Shown in pieces: positions 14,549-25,219 of a stretch of 64,000 nucleotides of DNA. Origin of the DNA: Phaeosaccion multiseriatum (lineage: Eukaryota; Ochrophyta, other classes). The translations under genes were made by a program, and so were the position numbers. The DNA lies in the NCBI GenBank assembly GCA_965112735.1, contig OZ218950.1, positions 496,001-560,000 of the forward strand. Direction: 5' to 3'. Under the pieces are notes generated by a model that did no database searches, was not told the origin of the DNA, and saw only the letters and a program-made list of their open reading frames with translations. Position 1 is the first letter of the stretch; each line of letters opens with the position of its first letter.

Positions 14549-17500
14549 CAGCCCGCAGAGGCGGTGCTCGGGGGGCGAGAGGGGGCAGGACGAGGAGGAG
14601 GCAGGAGCAGGGGTTGGGTTTGTGGCTGGGAGCTCGCACACGCACCCACACGGCTCCTCCGCACGACAAAAGTCGAATTCGTTGGAAGCAGTGGAGGAGG
14701 AGCTTAATGGGCGAGGCCGGGTAAAGGTGCATGAAGCAGTGGAAGGAGCAAGTCTGAGGCAGCAAGTGGAGCATGTCGGCACCTTACAGGCTCTGCTACT
14801 AGAGGCCCAGCAGCAGCAACAGCAGCACCACCAGCAGTTGGTGATGCAGCAGCAGGGGGGAGGGGAGCAGGTGGGGGAGGGGGGGATGGGGGCAGACGTT
14901 GACGACGGATGGTTCGCACTTAGTACCGAAGACACCAAGCTCGCGGCGGAGCTAGTCATGGCTAGCACGAGGGCTCAAAGCAAAAGGAGGAAGGGCGGCA
15001 GGGGAGGGGCAGGACGGGGCACAGCAGTTGGTGATACGGATTCGGACGTCACGGCAGCTCATGATGGTGGTACATGCGCAGCAGTTGGCGATACAGCGCG
15101 GCTGGCGTCGCCATCATCCGCGCTCTTCCGTAGGCTTTTGATAAGTGCCCTAACCCGACTCGAGCGCCGCCGTCGCCATCGGTTGCTGCGAGAAGGGCTC
15201 TCTCTCTGGCGGAAGGGGGCGGAGGGAACCCACCTTGGCAAGCTTCGAAGAGCGAGAGAGGCCATACACAGCAGTCTCCGAGACAACCTCTGTCGGAGGG
15301 AGCTGCGAGCGAGGAAGGCGTTGATGATGGAGCGGAATCAGCGTGACCATCGTGCGCTCCTGTCTCGCCTGCTTCCCTCACGACTGTCCGCGGCTGGGGT
15401 GGTGCAGCGGTGGTGGAGAGGGTGTCGGGACCGTGGGCGCGTGCGTGGGCTGATGAGGGAGCAGCGGTCGGCAGTGCGGCTTCAAGCGCTGTGGAGGGGT
15501 GCGCAGGAGCGAGGGCAATGGGGGAAGAAGCGTCGGGAGAGGGCGGAACAGGAGGCAGCAGCGATTGTGATTCAGCGTACTGCGAGGGGAAGGTCGGTGC
15601 GTGTGAACGTGCGACTGTGGAGCAAGCTCGGTGTGGTAGAAGAGAGGACGGAGGCGTTTCGGCTTCATGTGGAGGCGGCGAGGAGGCGCTTTTACGTACA
15701 GGGGGCGGCGGTGCGGCTTCAGCAGGTAAGGGGGTGGTGGGGAGGTTGGTTGGTTGGTTGGTTGGTTGGTTGGTTGATTTGTTGGTTGGTTGGTTGTTTG
15801 GATGGTTGGTCGGTTGGTCGGTTGGTTGGTTGGTTGGCTTGTCGATTGATTGGTTGGTTGTTTGGTTGGTTGTTTGGTTCGTTGATTGGTTGGTTGGTTC
15901 GTTGGTTGGTTGTTTGGTTGGTCGTTTGGTTGGTTGGTTGGTTGATTGGTTGGTCGGTCGATTGTTCGCGCGGAGGGGCCATCGTTTGATACCCAAACAA
16001 TTTGCCGGTGGCTCCACCCCACTCTCCGTAACAGATTTGGAGGACGCGACGGCTGCTCAAGCGGCTCCGTACCTACGTGCGAGTAGCCAAACGCCGCTTT
16101 ATCATCATGATTCAGAGCTGGTGGCGAATGGTCGTGTACAGGCACACTCTGCGGGACCTCAGGAGAGAGTGGGCCCTAAGAAACGAGGCCGAAGGAAAGT
16201 CGGCCGTGCTAATACAATGCGCTTGGAGGGCAAAGAGGGCCAAACGGAGAGTAGAGAGCCTTCGATTCGAGAGAGACAAGGTGAATTGGGAGGGAGAGAG
16301 GGAGGGAGGGAGGGAGGGAGGGAGGGAGAGGCGGGGGCAGGGAGGGAGGGGAGGAGGGAGGGAGGAAGGGAAAGGGGGAGGGACGGAGGGAAAAGGGGAG
16401 GGAGGAACCGACTAGCTGACACCAGGCACCGACTGACCCATACACCCCCATCCACCCTCTCCCGATACCGACAGGCTCTTCTTGTGTCCCAGCTGGAGGC
16501 TGAACGGGCCCTCGCTCCTCGCCTCTACCCCATCCCCTTCGTCAAGACGCGATGGACCTTTACCGACTGCGACGATCTTCTCGTTCGACTCGAGCAAGAG
16601 GAGGAGGAGGAGGAGGAAACGGAAGGTGCGTTGGTTCGTTGGCTTCGTTCATGGATGAGCTTAGTTAAGGTTGGGTTGGGTTGGGTTGAGTTGGGTTGGG
16701 TTGGTGTGGTAGGGCATCCTATATGTTTTCTCGCATGTCTTCCTTTTCCTGTCTCTCCTCTCTCCTCTCTGTTCTCCGCGCTCGCCGCTCGCCCTCGCTT
16801 TCGCACTCATCTGTTCTGCCGCCTGTCTTCTTCCTCTCGTGCTCCTCTCTCTTCTCTCTTCTCTCTTCTCTCTCCTTTCTTCTCCTCTCCCCGCTCTCCT
16901 CTCTTCTCTCGCCTCTCTCCCGTCTCGCTTCTCTCTCCTCTCTATCCATCTGCTCACCAGCTGCCAAAGCCGCCAAAGCTAAAGCGAAAGCAGATACCGC
17001 CCGGTACTACGAAACACAGATAAGCGCCTTGAAGAAACGCGGGAAACACAGGCAAGCAGAGGCCCTCCGAAGGCGTCTGAAACGTCTGAAACAGAAGCCG
17101 AGGGTCAAGGTGGCTTTGGACCTTCGCATCTTGAATCGCAAGAGGAGAGAGGCAAGCTTGAAGCGCCGCTACTGGTTGAAGCGGGGGCGCTACAGCAGGG
17201 ACCGAAAAGAGGCACACGCCGCCACTCAGGTAGGCTGAGGTGCAGTTTGCAGTTTGCAGTTTGCAGTTGCAGTTGCAGTTAATTTGACCTCTGCATCCAA
17301 CACTATCCTAAGCATGAGCTACAACATCGATATCGAATTCTCACATCTCGCGCATCTCATGACTCTAACACTACCTGTGCTTTCTTCTCAGGTGCAGAGG
17401 ATCTATCGCGGGCATCGAGCGCGGCGGCGCATCGGACGTGTGAAGCGGCGGCTGGTGGTCAAGCGGCGCAGAGAGAGAGAGGCGCGCCGCAAGCGGGCTG

Positions 17501-20500
17501 CCACCGCCATTCAGCTGGCATGGCTGCAGAGACGGGCAAGGGAGGAGCTCAAGGCCAGGAAGTATCAGTTCCGGGCGGTCCTCGTCCAAGCGAGGTGTGT
17601 GGTTATCGTACTTGTCCTTTGTTGGCTTATTTGATCTTGGGCGTTGTCTGTCATTCACTCACTCCAACCAAATGCACTACTCCACTCAGTCAGTCAGTCA
17701 GTCAGTCAGTCAGTCAGTCAGTCAGTCAGTCAGTCAGTCAGTCAGACAGTCAGTCACCCACTCACTCACTCACTCCCTCACTCCCCCCCTCACTCACTCC
17801 CTCCCTCCAACCACAGACAATTATTCCAACTCAATCACTAACTCACTCACTCACTCACTCAGTCACTTAGTCACTCGCTCACTCCCTCACTCACCACTCA
17901 TTCACTCCCTTACTCGTTCACTCACTAATCCACTCACCCACTCACTCCCTCCCTCCCTCCTTCCCTCCCTCCCAAAACCAACAGATGGAGGGGTAACAAT
18001 GCTCGGCGTCGCTACGCCCGCCTCAGAGAAGAGACATACGCCGCCACGTTAGTGCAGAAGCATGTAAGGGGCGGTCTGGCGAGGCAGCGCGCCAGAGAGC
18101 GAAGGAGGGAGGCACGAGAACTGAAACAGCCCGCCATCTGTGTGCAGAAGTGGATTCGAGGTGGTCAAGCAAGGGCATCGGTGCGGAGGCGTGTGATGGC
18201 GGAGCAGCGAGACAGAGAGGAGGGGTTAGCGGCGGAGAGTGTGTTCTTTGTCCTCATGCAGAGGCTGCGCTACCACCTCTTGGTGGAGGGCTGCCGAGTG
18301 GTGACTACTACCACTGCTGTATCACCAACTGCTGGTGCTGGTGGTACAAGGAAGAAGAGGCCCAAGAAGCCCTTTGGCGTGGGGGTGCATGTGTTTCGTC
18401 GTGCGGGCCATCAGGCCAGCGACGGCTCCTACGGATTGCACGGGGCAGAGTGGGTAAAGTTCCTGAAGGAGTGTCCAGGGGTCATCGATCCTGCCAGCGG
18501 GGGTAGGAGAGCGCTGGGCGCTGGCAGCGGAAAGTGTATGGGTAAGGCTGGTCAGAGTCAGCAGCATGCTGGGGCGACGGAGAAGGAGACGGAGAAGGAG
18601 AAGGGGAAGCAGCAGCTGCAGCAGAGGCAAGAGCAAGGGGCGCACGGGGAACAGGGGGCAAGCAAGGGGAGCAAGGCCAGCAAGGGTCAGGGTCGGGCGG
18701 TGACACTCAGTGTCGTGGATGCAGATCTCATCTTCGCACAGCTGAACAAGGACACAGATGACAACCACAAGACCAACAAGAAGAGAACCAACACGCTAAG
18801 CTTTGAGCAGTTCCTCGCTGCCCTGGACATTGTCACGGCGACGCTCTTCCCCTTGGTGAAGCGATGGAAGGGCCTCAAAGACGTTCGTGCGAAGGACGCT
18901 CGGCTGCTGCATCTGTTTGAAGAGCTGGTGCTGGAGAGCCCCTGGGGGAAGGAGAGCAGGGTCTACCAGATGGTAAGCGGTTATTAGGATGCAGTGGCTG
19001 GGTAGGTAGGTGGGTGGGCGGTGCTTGTTCATTCATTTGTGTGTGCGTGTGTGTGTATTGGCGTGCCTATGTGCGTGCGTGCGTGCGTCCGCTTTCGCGT
19101 GTGCGTGTGTCAGGGAAGGGGAGGGGGGGAGAGCACATTTCCGCACACACGTGCACACACGCACCCGCACACGCACACGCACCCGCATATGCACACACAC
19201 CTGCACACAAGGAGGCATGCACGAAGCGCAAATGAGACACTTTCGCCACCATTCCGTTCTCCTCCTGAGAGCGCCGCTCTCTGCCTTTGGAGCGCCCGCC
19301 TCATTCCTCTCCCTCCTATCCCCTCTCCCCTCTCCCCTCTCCCCTCTCCCCTCCCCTCCCCCCTCTCCCTACCCGTCAGGAATCGCTCTCTCGGCACGCC
19401 AAAGCCCTCGTCACCCGTCTCCAATGCGTGGTCCGAGCCCACTTCGCCCGTCAAACCGCCCGACAAGCTCGCGCCCTGGCCATCAACGCCGCTTGGGCTG
19501 AGTGGGAGGGGTATGCCGCTCTCACTATCCAGTGCCTAGTGCGACGAGTCCAAGCGAGAGACAGGGTGGAGATGCTGGCTCGAGAGGCGTATCAGAAGTT
19601 TACCGACCCGGAAACCGGCCGTCCTTACTGGTGCAGTCCGACAGGGGGTTTAGTGACTTGGGAGAAGCCGTTGCTGCTCGGGAGAGGGGACGTGGCCTAT
19701 GCGTTGACGGTGGTGGACAAGCTCAGCGAGTTTGTTGTTCGGTGTAGGTGAGTGAGTGAGTGAGTGAGTGTGTGTGTGTGTGTGTGGGTGGGTGGGGAGG
19801 GATGGCAGTGGATGAGGAGGGATGGCAGTGGATAGGAAAGGCATGAATGGCAGTGGATGGGAGAGGTATTGACAGCAGTGGATGGGAAAGGCAGGGAATG
19901 AGCGCAACGTGACTAAAGACTATCCTCCTCCTCCTCCTCCTCCTCCAGCAACTGCGAGGTGGCCCCATGCGCTGTCCTGTGTGAAACGTGCCAAGACTCC
20001 TTCTGCTTAGAGTGCTTCCAAAGCCTCCACCAAAAGGGCCTGAGGAAGGCAACCCACGTCCCCAAGCCCATTCCCATGTGTGTGCATTGCCACTACCAGC
20101 ACGCCACTCGCTACTGCGAAACGTGCCGCAGCGAAGCACCACCGAGCGAATCACCAACATGCGAAGGTCACAGCGAAGCACCAACACCCATAGGAGGAGG
20201 AGGAGGAGGAGGGACAGTGCGAGGTGCTTCGTACTGCGACGTGTGCTTCTTCAACGCCCACCCCGAGGCTCAGCCATCTGTGAAAGAGGCAGATGCAGCG
20301 GCAGCGGTAGGGGGAGGGGGAGGGGCGGAGGGAGGGACGGAGCAGCAGCTCAGCCTCAACAGATTGAAGAAGAAGCGGAGGCCGCATACTACACACCCCT
20401 TGGTGGTGCCGTGCGTAGAGTGCCATTGTCTGGCCGCCAGGTGAGTGGCTGATATCGACATGCTCGATATCCGAAATCTTCGATATATCCATTTGCTCGA

Positions 20501-23155
20501 TATTGGCGTGTTCGATACTGATGTGTACAGTATCGAGGTTGGCCAACAGACTGAAACTGCCTAGCAAACTGACACTCTCCCTCTCCCTCTCCTCGCCGCA
20601 ACGCCTCCCCTCCCTCCTCCCCTGCAGATGGCTGTGCGACGAGTGCGAGGATGCGTTCTGCTCTACGTGCTTCATGCGGGTGCACTCTCGGGGCAAGTGG
20701 GCCAAGCACAAAGCCATCAAGCTGGCCTACTACCAGCCGGGCATGTGAGTGGCAGGCAGGCAGGCAGACACGCAGGATGGCAGCAAATGGCAGAAGAGTA
20801 GAGTCAGGCTGGGAAGTGCCCACCGCTGGCCCAACTCTTACGCAATACTTACTGAACATTCGTTCGTACGTTCGGCTACATAGCTAACCTCCCGATTCAA
20901 TCCGATCCGATCCCATCCCATCCGTTGTGATCTGGTCCTATTTCTCTCCTCTCCTCTTCCCTTTCCTCTTTTTAACCGTTATGATTTAAAGGCATATGCA
21001 ATACCGCCTGGATTGCTCGCATCGGAGGCGGGCCGCCTTCGCCGCGGAGGCCTTGCTGAAGCACCAACTGGAGGAGAGGCGTCGACAGTTGGAGGCCACC
21101 CTCACACTGCAGAGCCACTGGAGAGGCTGCATGGGTAGGGCCAAGGGCAAGGTAAGGGAGGGAGGTCATGGGGGCGGGGGTTGGATGGCAGTAGATGGCA
21201 GGGAATGGATAGAGTTGTTTCCTCCCTCTCTTTCTCCCCCTTTCGCCCTCTCCCTCTCCTCCTCGCCGATACGGCCACGCTTTGATGCTCTATATCGACC
21301 CCTCTATACAAACGATTGATCGATTGATGGGCGATGATGTGATGCGATAACGATGCCCTCACGAGTCGATAACACTGCACGCACACACACGCAGCGACGG
21401 CTGAAGCGCGCGAGGGCAGCCCTCCGCGCCGATTTCAGGCAACGCAAGAGAGACGACGCCCACTTCAGGTATGAGGGGTACTCACTCATTCACTCAGTCA
21501 CTCACTTACTCAGTGGCTCCCTCCCTCCCTCCCTCCCTCCCTCCCTCCCTCCCTCCCTCCCTCCCTCCACCACTCACTCACTCACTCACTCACTCCCTCA
21601 CTCACTCACTCACTCACTCACCCACTTCAGGTCTCAAGGGTGGTTCCAAGCCCTTGACCGATGGGGCAAGGCGTTCGTTCTCAAGAGCGACAGTCGAGAG
21701 GAAGCGGTGCTGAGGTGTATCAAAGAGTCCAGGAGGGCGAGAGCAAGACGCTTCATTGCGTACAATAGAGAGGATCTGGCGTGGCCGCTAGAGCTGGAGA
21801 GAGAGGAGGAGGAGGAGGAGGAGGAAGACGAGGAGGAGGGTGAGGGGGACGGGGAGGGTGAGGGGGAGGAGGTTAAGAAGAAGCAGGAGGAGGAGGAGGA
21901 GGAGGAGGAGGAGAAGGAGGTCAGGCGGCACAGCAAGGTGAAGGAGAAGGAGGAGGGGGGTGGAAGCACAACTCCCGAGGAGAGGAAGCAAGCTCGTCGA
22001 CTCGCTCAAGAAGCAGAGCTCTTGGCCCACAAGAGACGCACGGGGGTGCTCAAAGCAAAGGGAAAGCTCCGTACAGGGTTTGAGATTGGCACTCTGGATG
22101 AGTTGAGAGATCAAGCCAGGCACGGAGGGATTCGCCTCCCCGGCAGGCACTCGATTCAGCGATGCCATCGATGGGTGGTCATGGGCGACGGCATAGACTT
22201 GCGAAACGTGCTCGTGCCCGGTCACTTTGTTAGGGGGGGAGGGCTTCCGGCGGAGACTACGTATCGGGTAGAGGCTGTGGAGAGAGAGAGGGTGAAGCTT
22301 GATCGCTTGTGGACCTTCCCCGACGTGAAGAGGAGAACGCGCGGGGCGAAGAAGGAGGGAAAGGAGGAGGGAGGGAAAGGAGAAGGGAAGGAGGAGGAGG
22401 GAGGGCTGATTCTCTATCAGATGGTGGGGCATAATGCGAGTACGCGAGTGAGGCTTGGGTGGAAGGCGCGTAGGTGGCTCGTCTCCAATGCCTTGTCGCA
22501 GAGTGCCATCGGTGCGGTGGTGCGGTACCATCAGAACGTGGTGGCAGTGGGTGTGATGGGGAGGGCTGCCTCTTCGATGCGGCAGATGAAGTGGGCGAGT
22601 GGTTACAGAAAGATGAAGCGGAGGGCCCAGAGGCATCAAGACACGGCTGACGAGTGGAAGATGCTCCTCAATAGCAATCAGGTGGGCAGGGATGCTATGA
22701 AGAGGGGCAAGGGGGGAGGCGACCAAGACGGCCAGGCGGGAGGAGGAGGAGGAGGAGTAGGGGATGGCACCTCAAGGAGGGGAGGGGGGGATCGTGCTGC
22801 TGTTGGTGGTACGGGTAGGAGAGAGTCAGGCGGTGTCTCTAAGAAGAAGGAGGTGGACGAAGAAGCGGCGGAGGCGGCGGCGGCGTCAGCAGCAGCCTTG
22901 GATGTAATGGAGGCCCTCGCATTGAAGAAGGAGGATAAGTACCTTGGTGATCCTTCTCTGCCGGAGGGGTGGGTGGCGATGCAGGATAAGAAGATGGGCT
23001 TTGTGTATTACGTCAAGGAGAGTACGGGCGAGATGAGCAAGATCAAGCCGACTGAGGCCATGGTTAAGAAGGAAGGGCTTGAGAAGTTGGAGAAGAAGAA
23101 GGAGGAGCTTCGAGCTAAGCGCAACGGGGCCAGGGGCACGGGACGGAGGGGCTGA
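12279..23155 (+). CDS. Giant IQ-motif / EF-hand-like / WW / B-box protein (full-length copy)
   Basis: Twelve exons with matching phases give 2679 aa: 12279-15725, 16035-16280, 16475-16625, 16961-17229, 17392-17594, 17985-18972, 19380-19747, 19949-20440, 20628-20744, 20992-21151, 21395-21468, 21631-23155. Exon 1 is mostly low complexity (Gly, Gln, a 12-His run), then has IQ motifs such as [18 protein letters not shown] near residue 1045. More IQ motifs follow in exons 2, 5, 6, 7 and 10, suggesting calmodulin binding. Exon 6 ends in a TPPP/EF-hand-like segment ([27 protein letters not shown]). Exon 7 has a WW-like [20 protein letters not shown]. Exons 8-9 have B-box-like Cys/His pairs ([17 protein letters not shown] and [17 protein letters not shown]). 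Exon 12 has an acidic run and a second WW ([20 protein letters not shown]). No such full architecture is known to me; a cytoskeletal or ciliary scaffold is a guess. Confidence 0.8.
14074..14128 (+). repeat. Tandem cluster of the 15-bp GTTGGTGATACAGCA motif
   Basis: Four imperfect 15-bp units follow one another in exon 1 of the IQ gene and encode [15 protein letters not shown]. Single copies occur elsewhere in the same exon (14261, 14300, 14831, 15021, 15079), some in another frame (QLVIQ). Confidence 0.75.
15744..15960. repeat. (GGTT)n satellite in IQ-gene intron 1
   Basis: Degenerate GGTT units fill most of the intron 15726-16034. They read as artificial Gly-Trp-Leu-Val or Thr-Asn-Gln-Pro repeats in translation. 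Confidence 0.9.
16290..16405. repeat. GGGA-rich repeat in IQ-gene intron 2
   Basis: Imperfect gggagggagg units run through the intron 16281-16474. Confidence 0.85.
17681..17975. repeat. (CAGT)n, (CACT)n and (CCCT)n repeats in IQ-gene intron 5
   Basis: About fourteen CAGT units (17687-17755) grade into CACT and then CCCT units, filling the intron 17595-17984. Confidence 0.9.
18313..18332 (-). repeat. Reverse-strand copy of the dispersed GTTGGTGATACAG motif in IQ exon 6
   Basis: The plus strand reads ctgctgtatcaccaactgct, the exact complement of the motif found elsewhere in exons. Here it encodes TAVSPTAG. Confidence 0.7.
21480..21625. repeat. (CCCT)n and (CACT)n repeats in IQ-gene intron 11
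   Basis: The same intron is repeat-filled in every IQ copy but differs in size: 21469-21630 here, 33250-33555, 41657-41834 and 49838-49947. Expansion or contraction happened after duplication. Confidence 0.9.
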
Positions 23156-23281
23156 TTGGTTGGTTGGTTGGTTGGTTGGTTGATTGGTTGGTTGGTTGGT
23201 TGGTTGGTTGGTTGGTTGGTTGGTTGGTTGGTTGGGTGGTTGGTTGGTTGGTTGGGTGGTTGGTTGGTTGATTGATTGATT
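23156..23281. repeat. (TTGG)n satellite directly after the IQ-gene stop
   Basis: It starts immediately after the TGA at 23153. It recurs after IQ copies 2 (35222-35330) and 3 (43355-43410) with different lengths. Confidence 0.9.
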
Positions 23282-23542
23282 GACGAGAGGAACGAGGCTG
23301 TCGGAAAGAGGGCTTGGTGCGTGGCTTTTACTTTGTAGACTGAGAGACTGAGAGGGATGATGAATAGGGTGAATACGAAGGCAGGACGCGAGGCGAGGGG
23401 GAAGCTGACTGACACCAAGTACTGAGGTACTGCTTGACTGGTCGACTGATTTCAGGTACTGAGTGACTTTGACAGCTGCGCTGTCGAACCCTTTTGGTTG
23501 GCTGTAATAACAGTTTTGTTCCAAGGACACAGTGCTTGTAAC

Positions 23543-23579
23543 CCGGGGGATATCTCCCACCGGGGAGTACTCCCCCCGG
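23543..23579. terminator. Conserved hairpin between the convergent IQ and zinc-repeat genes
   Basis: CCGGGGG pairs with CCCCCGG, and inside them CTCCC pairs with GGGAG around an ACCG loop, with ATAT facing TACT as an internal loop. It is kept at 35615-35651 (TGCT variant) and 43863-43899, and lost with the deletion in unit 4. A role in 3'-end formation is inferred from position only. Confidence 0.4.
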
Positions 23580-24489
23580 AAAAGCGTCGCCCTCCTCCTC
23601 CCTTCTGATGGACATACAGTGAATGTCCAGCAACGAATGAATGGGTGGTGGCGATGCTCTCATCATTGTATTGAGAACTGCTTATTCTACAAATCACCCA
23701 TTGCAAAAAACAACTTCAAGCTTCACGGCGGACTAGCTGAGGCCATCGTATCACTAAATCCCAAGTCCCGAGATATCAGCAGCAGGGCCCTCCACACGCA
23801 CGCACGCTCGCAGGGCCTTCCGTCCGCGCCTCTTCTTCTCACTCGCCGTCACCATGCTCTCCTCCAGCACCGCCCACTCCTCCTTCAGCTTGTCGTCATC
23901 ATCATCCTCCCCTACTCCTCCTGAGCGAAAGCGGTGGTAGGCAGACACAAAGCCTCGGATCGTGCTCTCCAGGCTCGCCCCCTTCCTCTTTGTGCGCACA
24001 GCGAGGTGGGGCAGCAGCAACACTTTACTCCGGCCCACAGCCACGACCGCGCCATTCGATAGCTCCCTGCCCTGACGGCCGCAGAAGGCCGTGGCAGCAT
24101 CAGCCCCGCCATCTTCCAGCCCTCTCCACAGGTCACAGGGCAGCTGAATCTCGTCCCCGACATGAAGCCCCAGCCCCGCAAGCAAACCCACCCCATTCCC
24201 ATCCTCCAGTGCCTCCTTCCTCTCCTCCCCTCCCCCAGGCATTGAAGGGGCGCATTTTGCCCTCTTGCTTCCTCTCCCATTGATGTCCTCCGCAGCTCCT
24301 CGCTTGGGCACAGGCGTACAACGGGCAATCTCCTCCTTCTGCTCCGCTCCCTCCCTCTTCGCTCGTGCATGCCTCAGGCACATCCCACCTTGCTTCCGCT
24401 GCTTCTCGCACCCCTCAACAGTACACCTCTTCACCACAGCTCCGTGGGCCTGGCAAAGTCCTCCTCTGACACGATGCTTGTCGCACCCC

Positions 24490-24822
24490 GCCGCCTGAGG
24501 AGCAGGAGTACACCAGCCAGCAGACAGCGAGACCATCAGCACACAGCATAGCAACCACAGTTAGTCACGCCTTGTCACCCGCACCACCCACAGTAGGCTA
24601 GTTCACATATCACCTCCACCACCTCACTCCTTCCCATACCCCTTCATCTCCTCCTCCCCCCTTCACTCCCTTCCCATTCCCCATTATCCTCTACTCTACC
24701 ACCCTTACCATCCTCTTCCCCTCCACCTCACGCTCCATCAATACCACACATACACGCATCTACACATGGTTACAACTTACCTCGAGCGCTCCAATACTGA
24801 GCCCATAAGCTCTAATATACAT
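24490..24822 (+). mobile_element. LINE fragment A (5'-truncated 3' end)
   Basis: Nearly identical to the last 333 bp of the elements ending at 28435 and 57764: the final codons, stop and 3' UTR. It is flanked by a 10-bp duplication, gtcgcacccc, at 24480-24489 and 24823-24832. The 3' end is the constant tctaatatacat with no poly-A tail. It sits antisense in zinc gene W1. Confidence 0.9.
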
Positions 24823-25219
24823 GTCGCACCCCTCAACAGTACACCTCTTCACCACAGCTCCATGGCCATGGCAAAGGCCTTCTCTGACACGATACTTGTC
24901 GCACCCCTCCACACTACACCTCTTCACCACGGCTCCATGGCCCTGGCAAAGTCCTCCTTGGACCCGCTGCTTGTCGCACCCCTCAACAGTACACCTCTTC
25001 ACCACAGCTCCGTGGGCCTGGCAAAGTCCTCCCTGTTGCCACCGCTTCTCGCACCCCTCAACAGTACACCTCTTCCGTACTACCACAGCTCCATGGGCCT
25101 GGCAAAGTCCTCCTCTGACACGATGCTTGTTACACCCCTCAACAGTACACCTCTTCACCAACACCACAGCTCCATGGCCCTTGCAAAGTCCTCCCTGTTG
25201 CGAATGCTTGTTACACCCC

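Noticed and set aside
13870-14970. Long antisense frames within IQ exon 1
   Set aside because: They are shadows of the GC- and CAG-rich plus-strand exon, with Cys, Leu and Met runs produced by CAG, GAG and CAT repeats read backwards.
23754-24554. True WRKY transcription factor
   Set aside because: No WRKYGQK core or C2H2/C2HC WRKY zinc site is present; only the name 'WRKY19-like' used for such zinc repeats applies.
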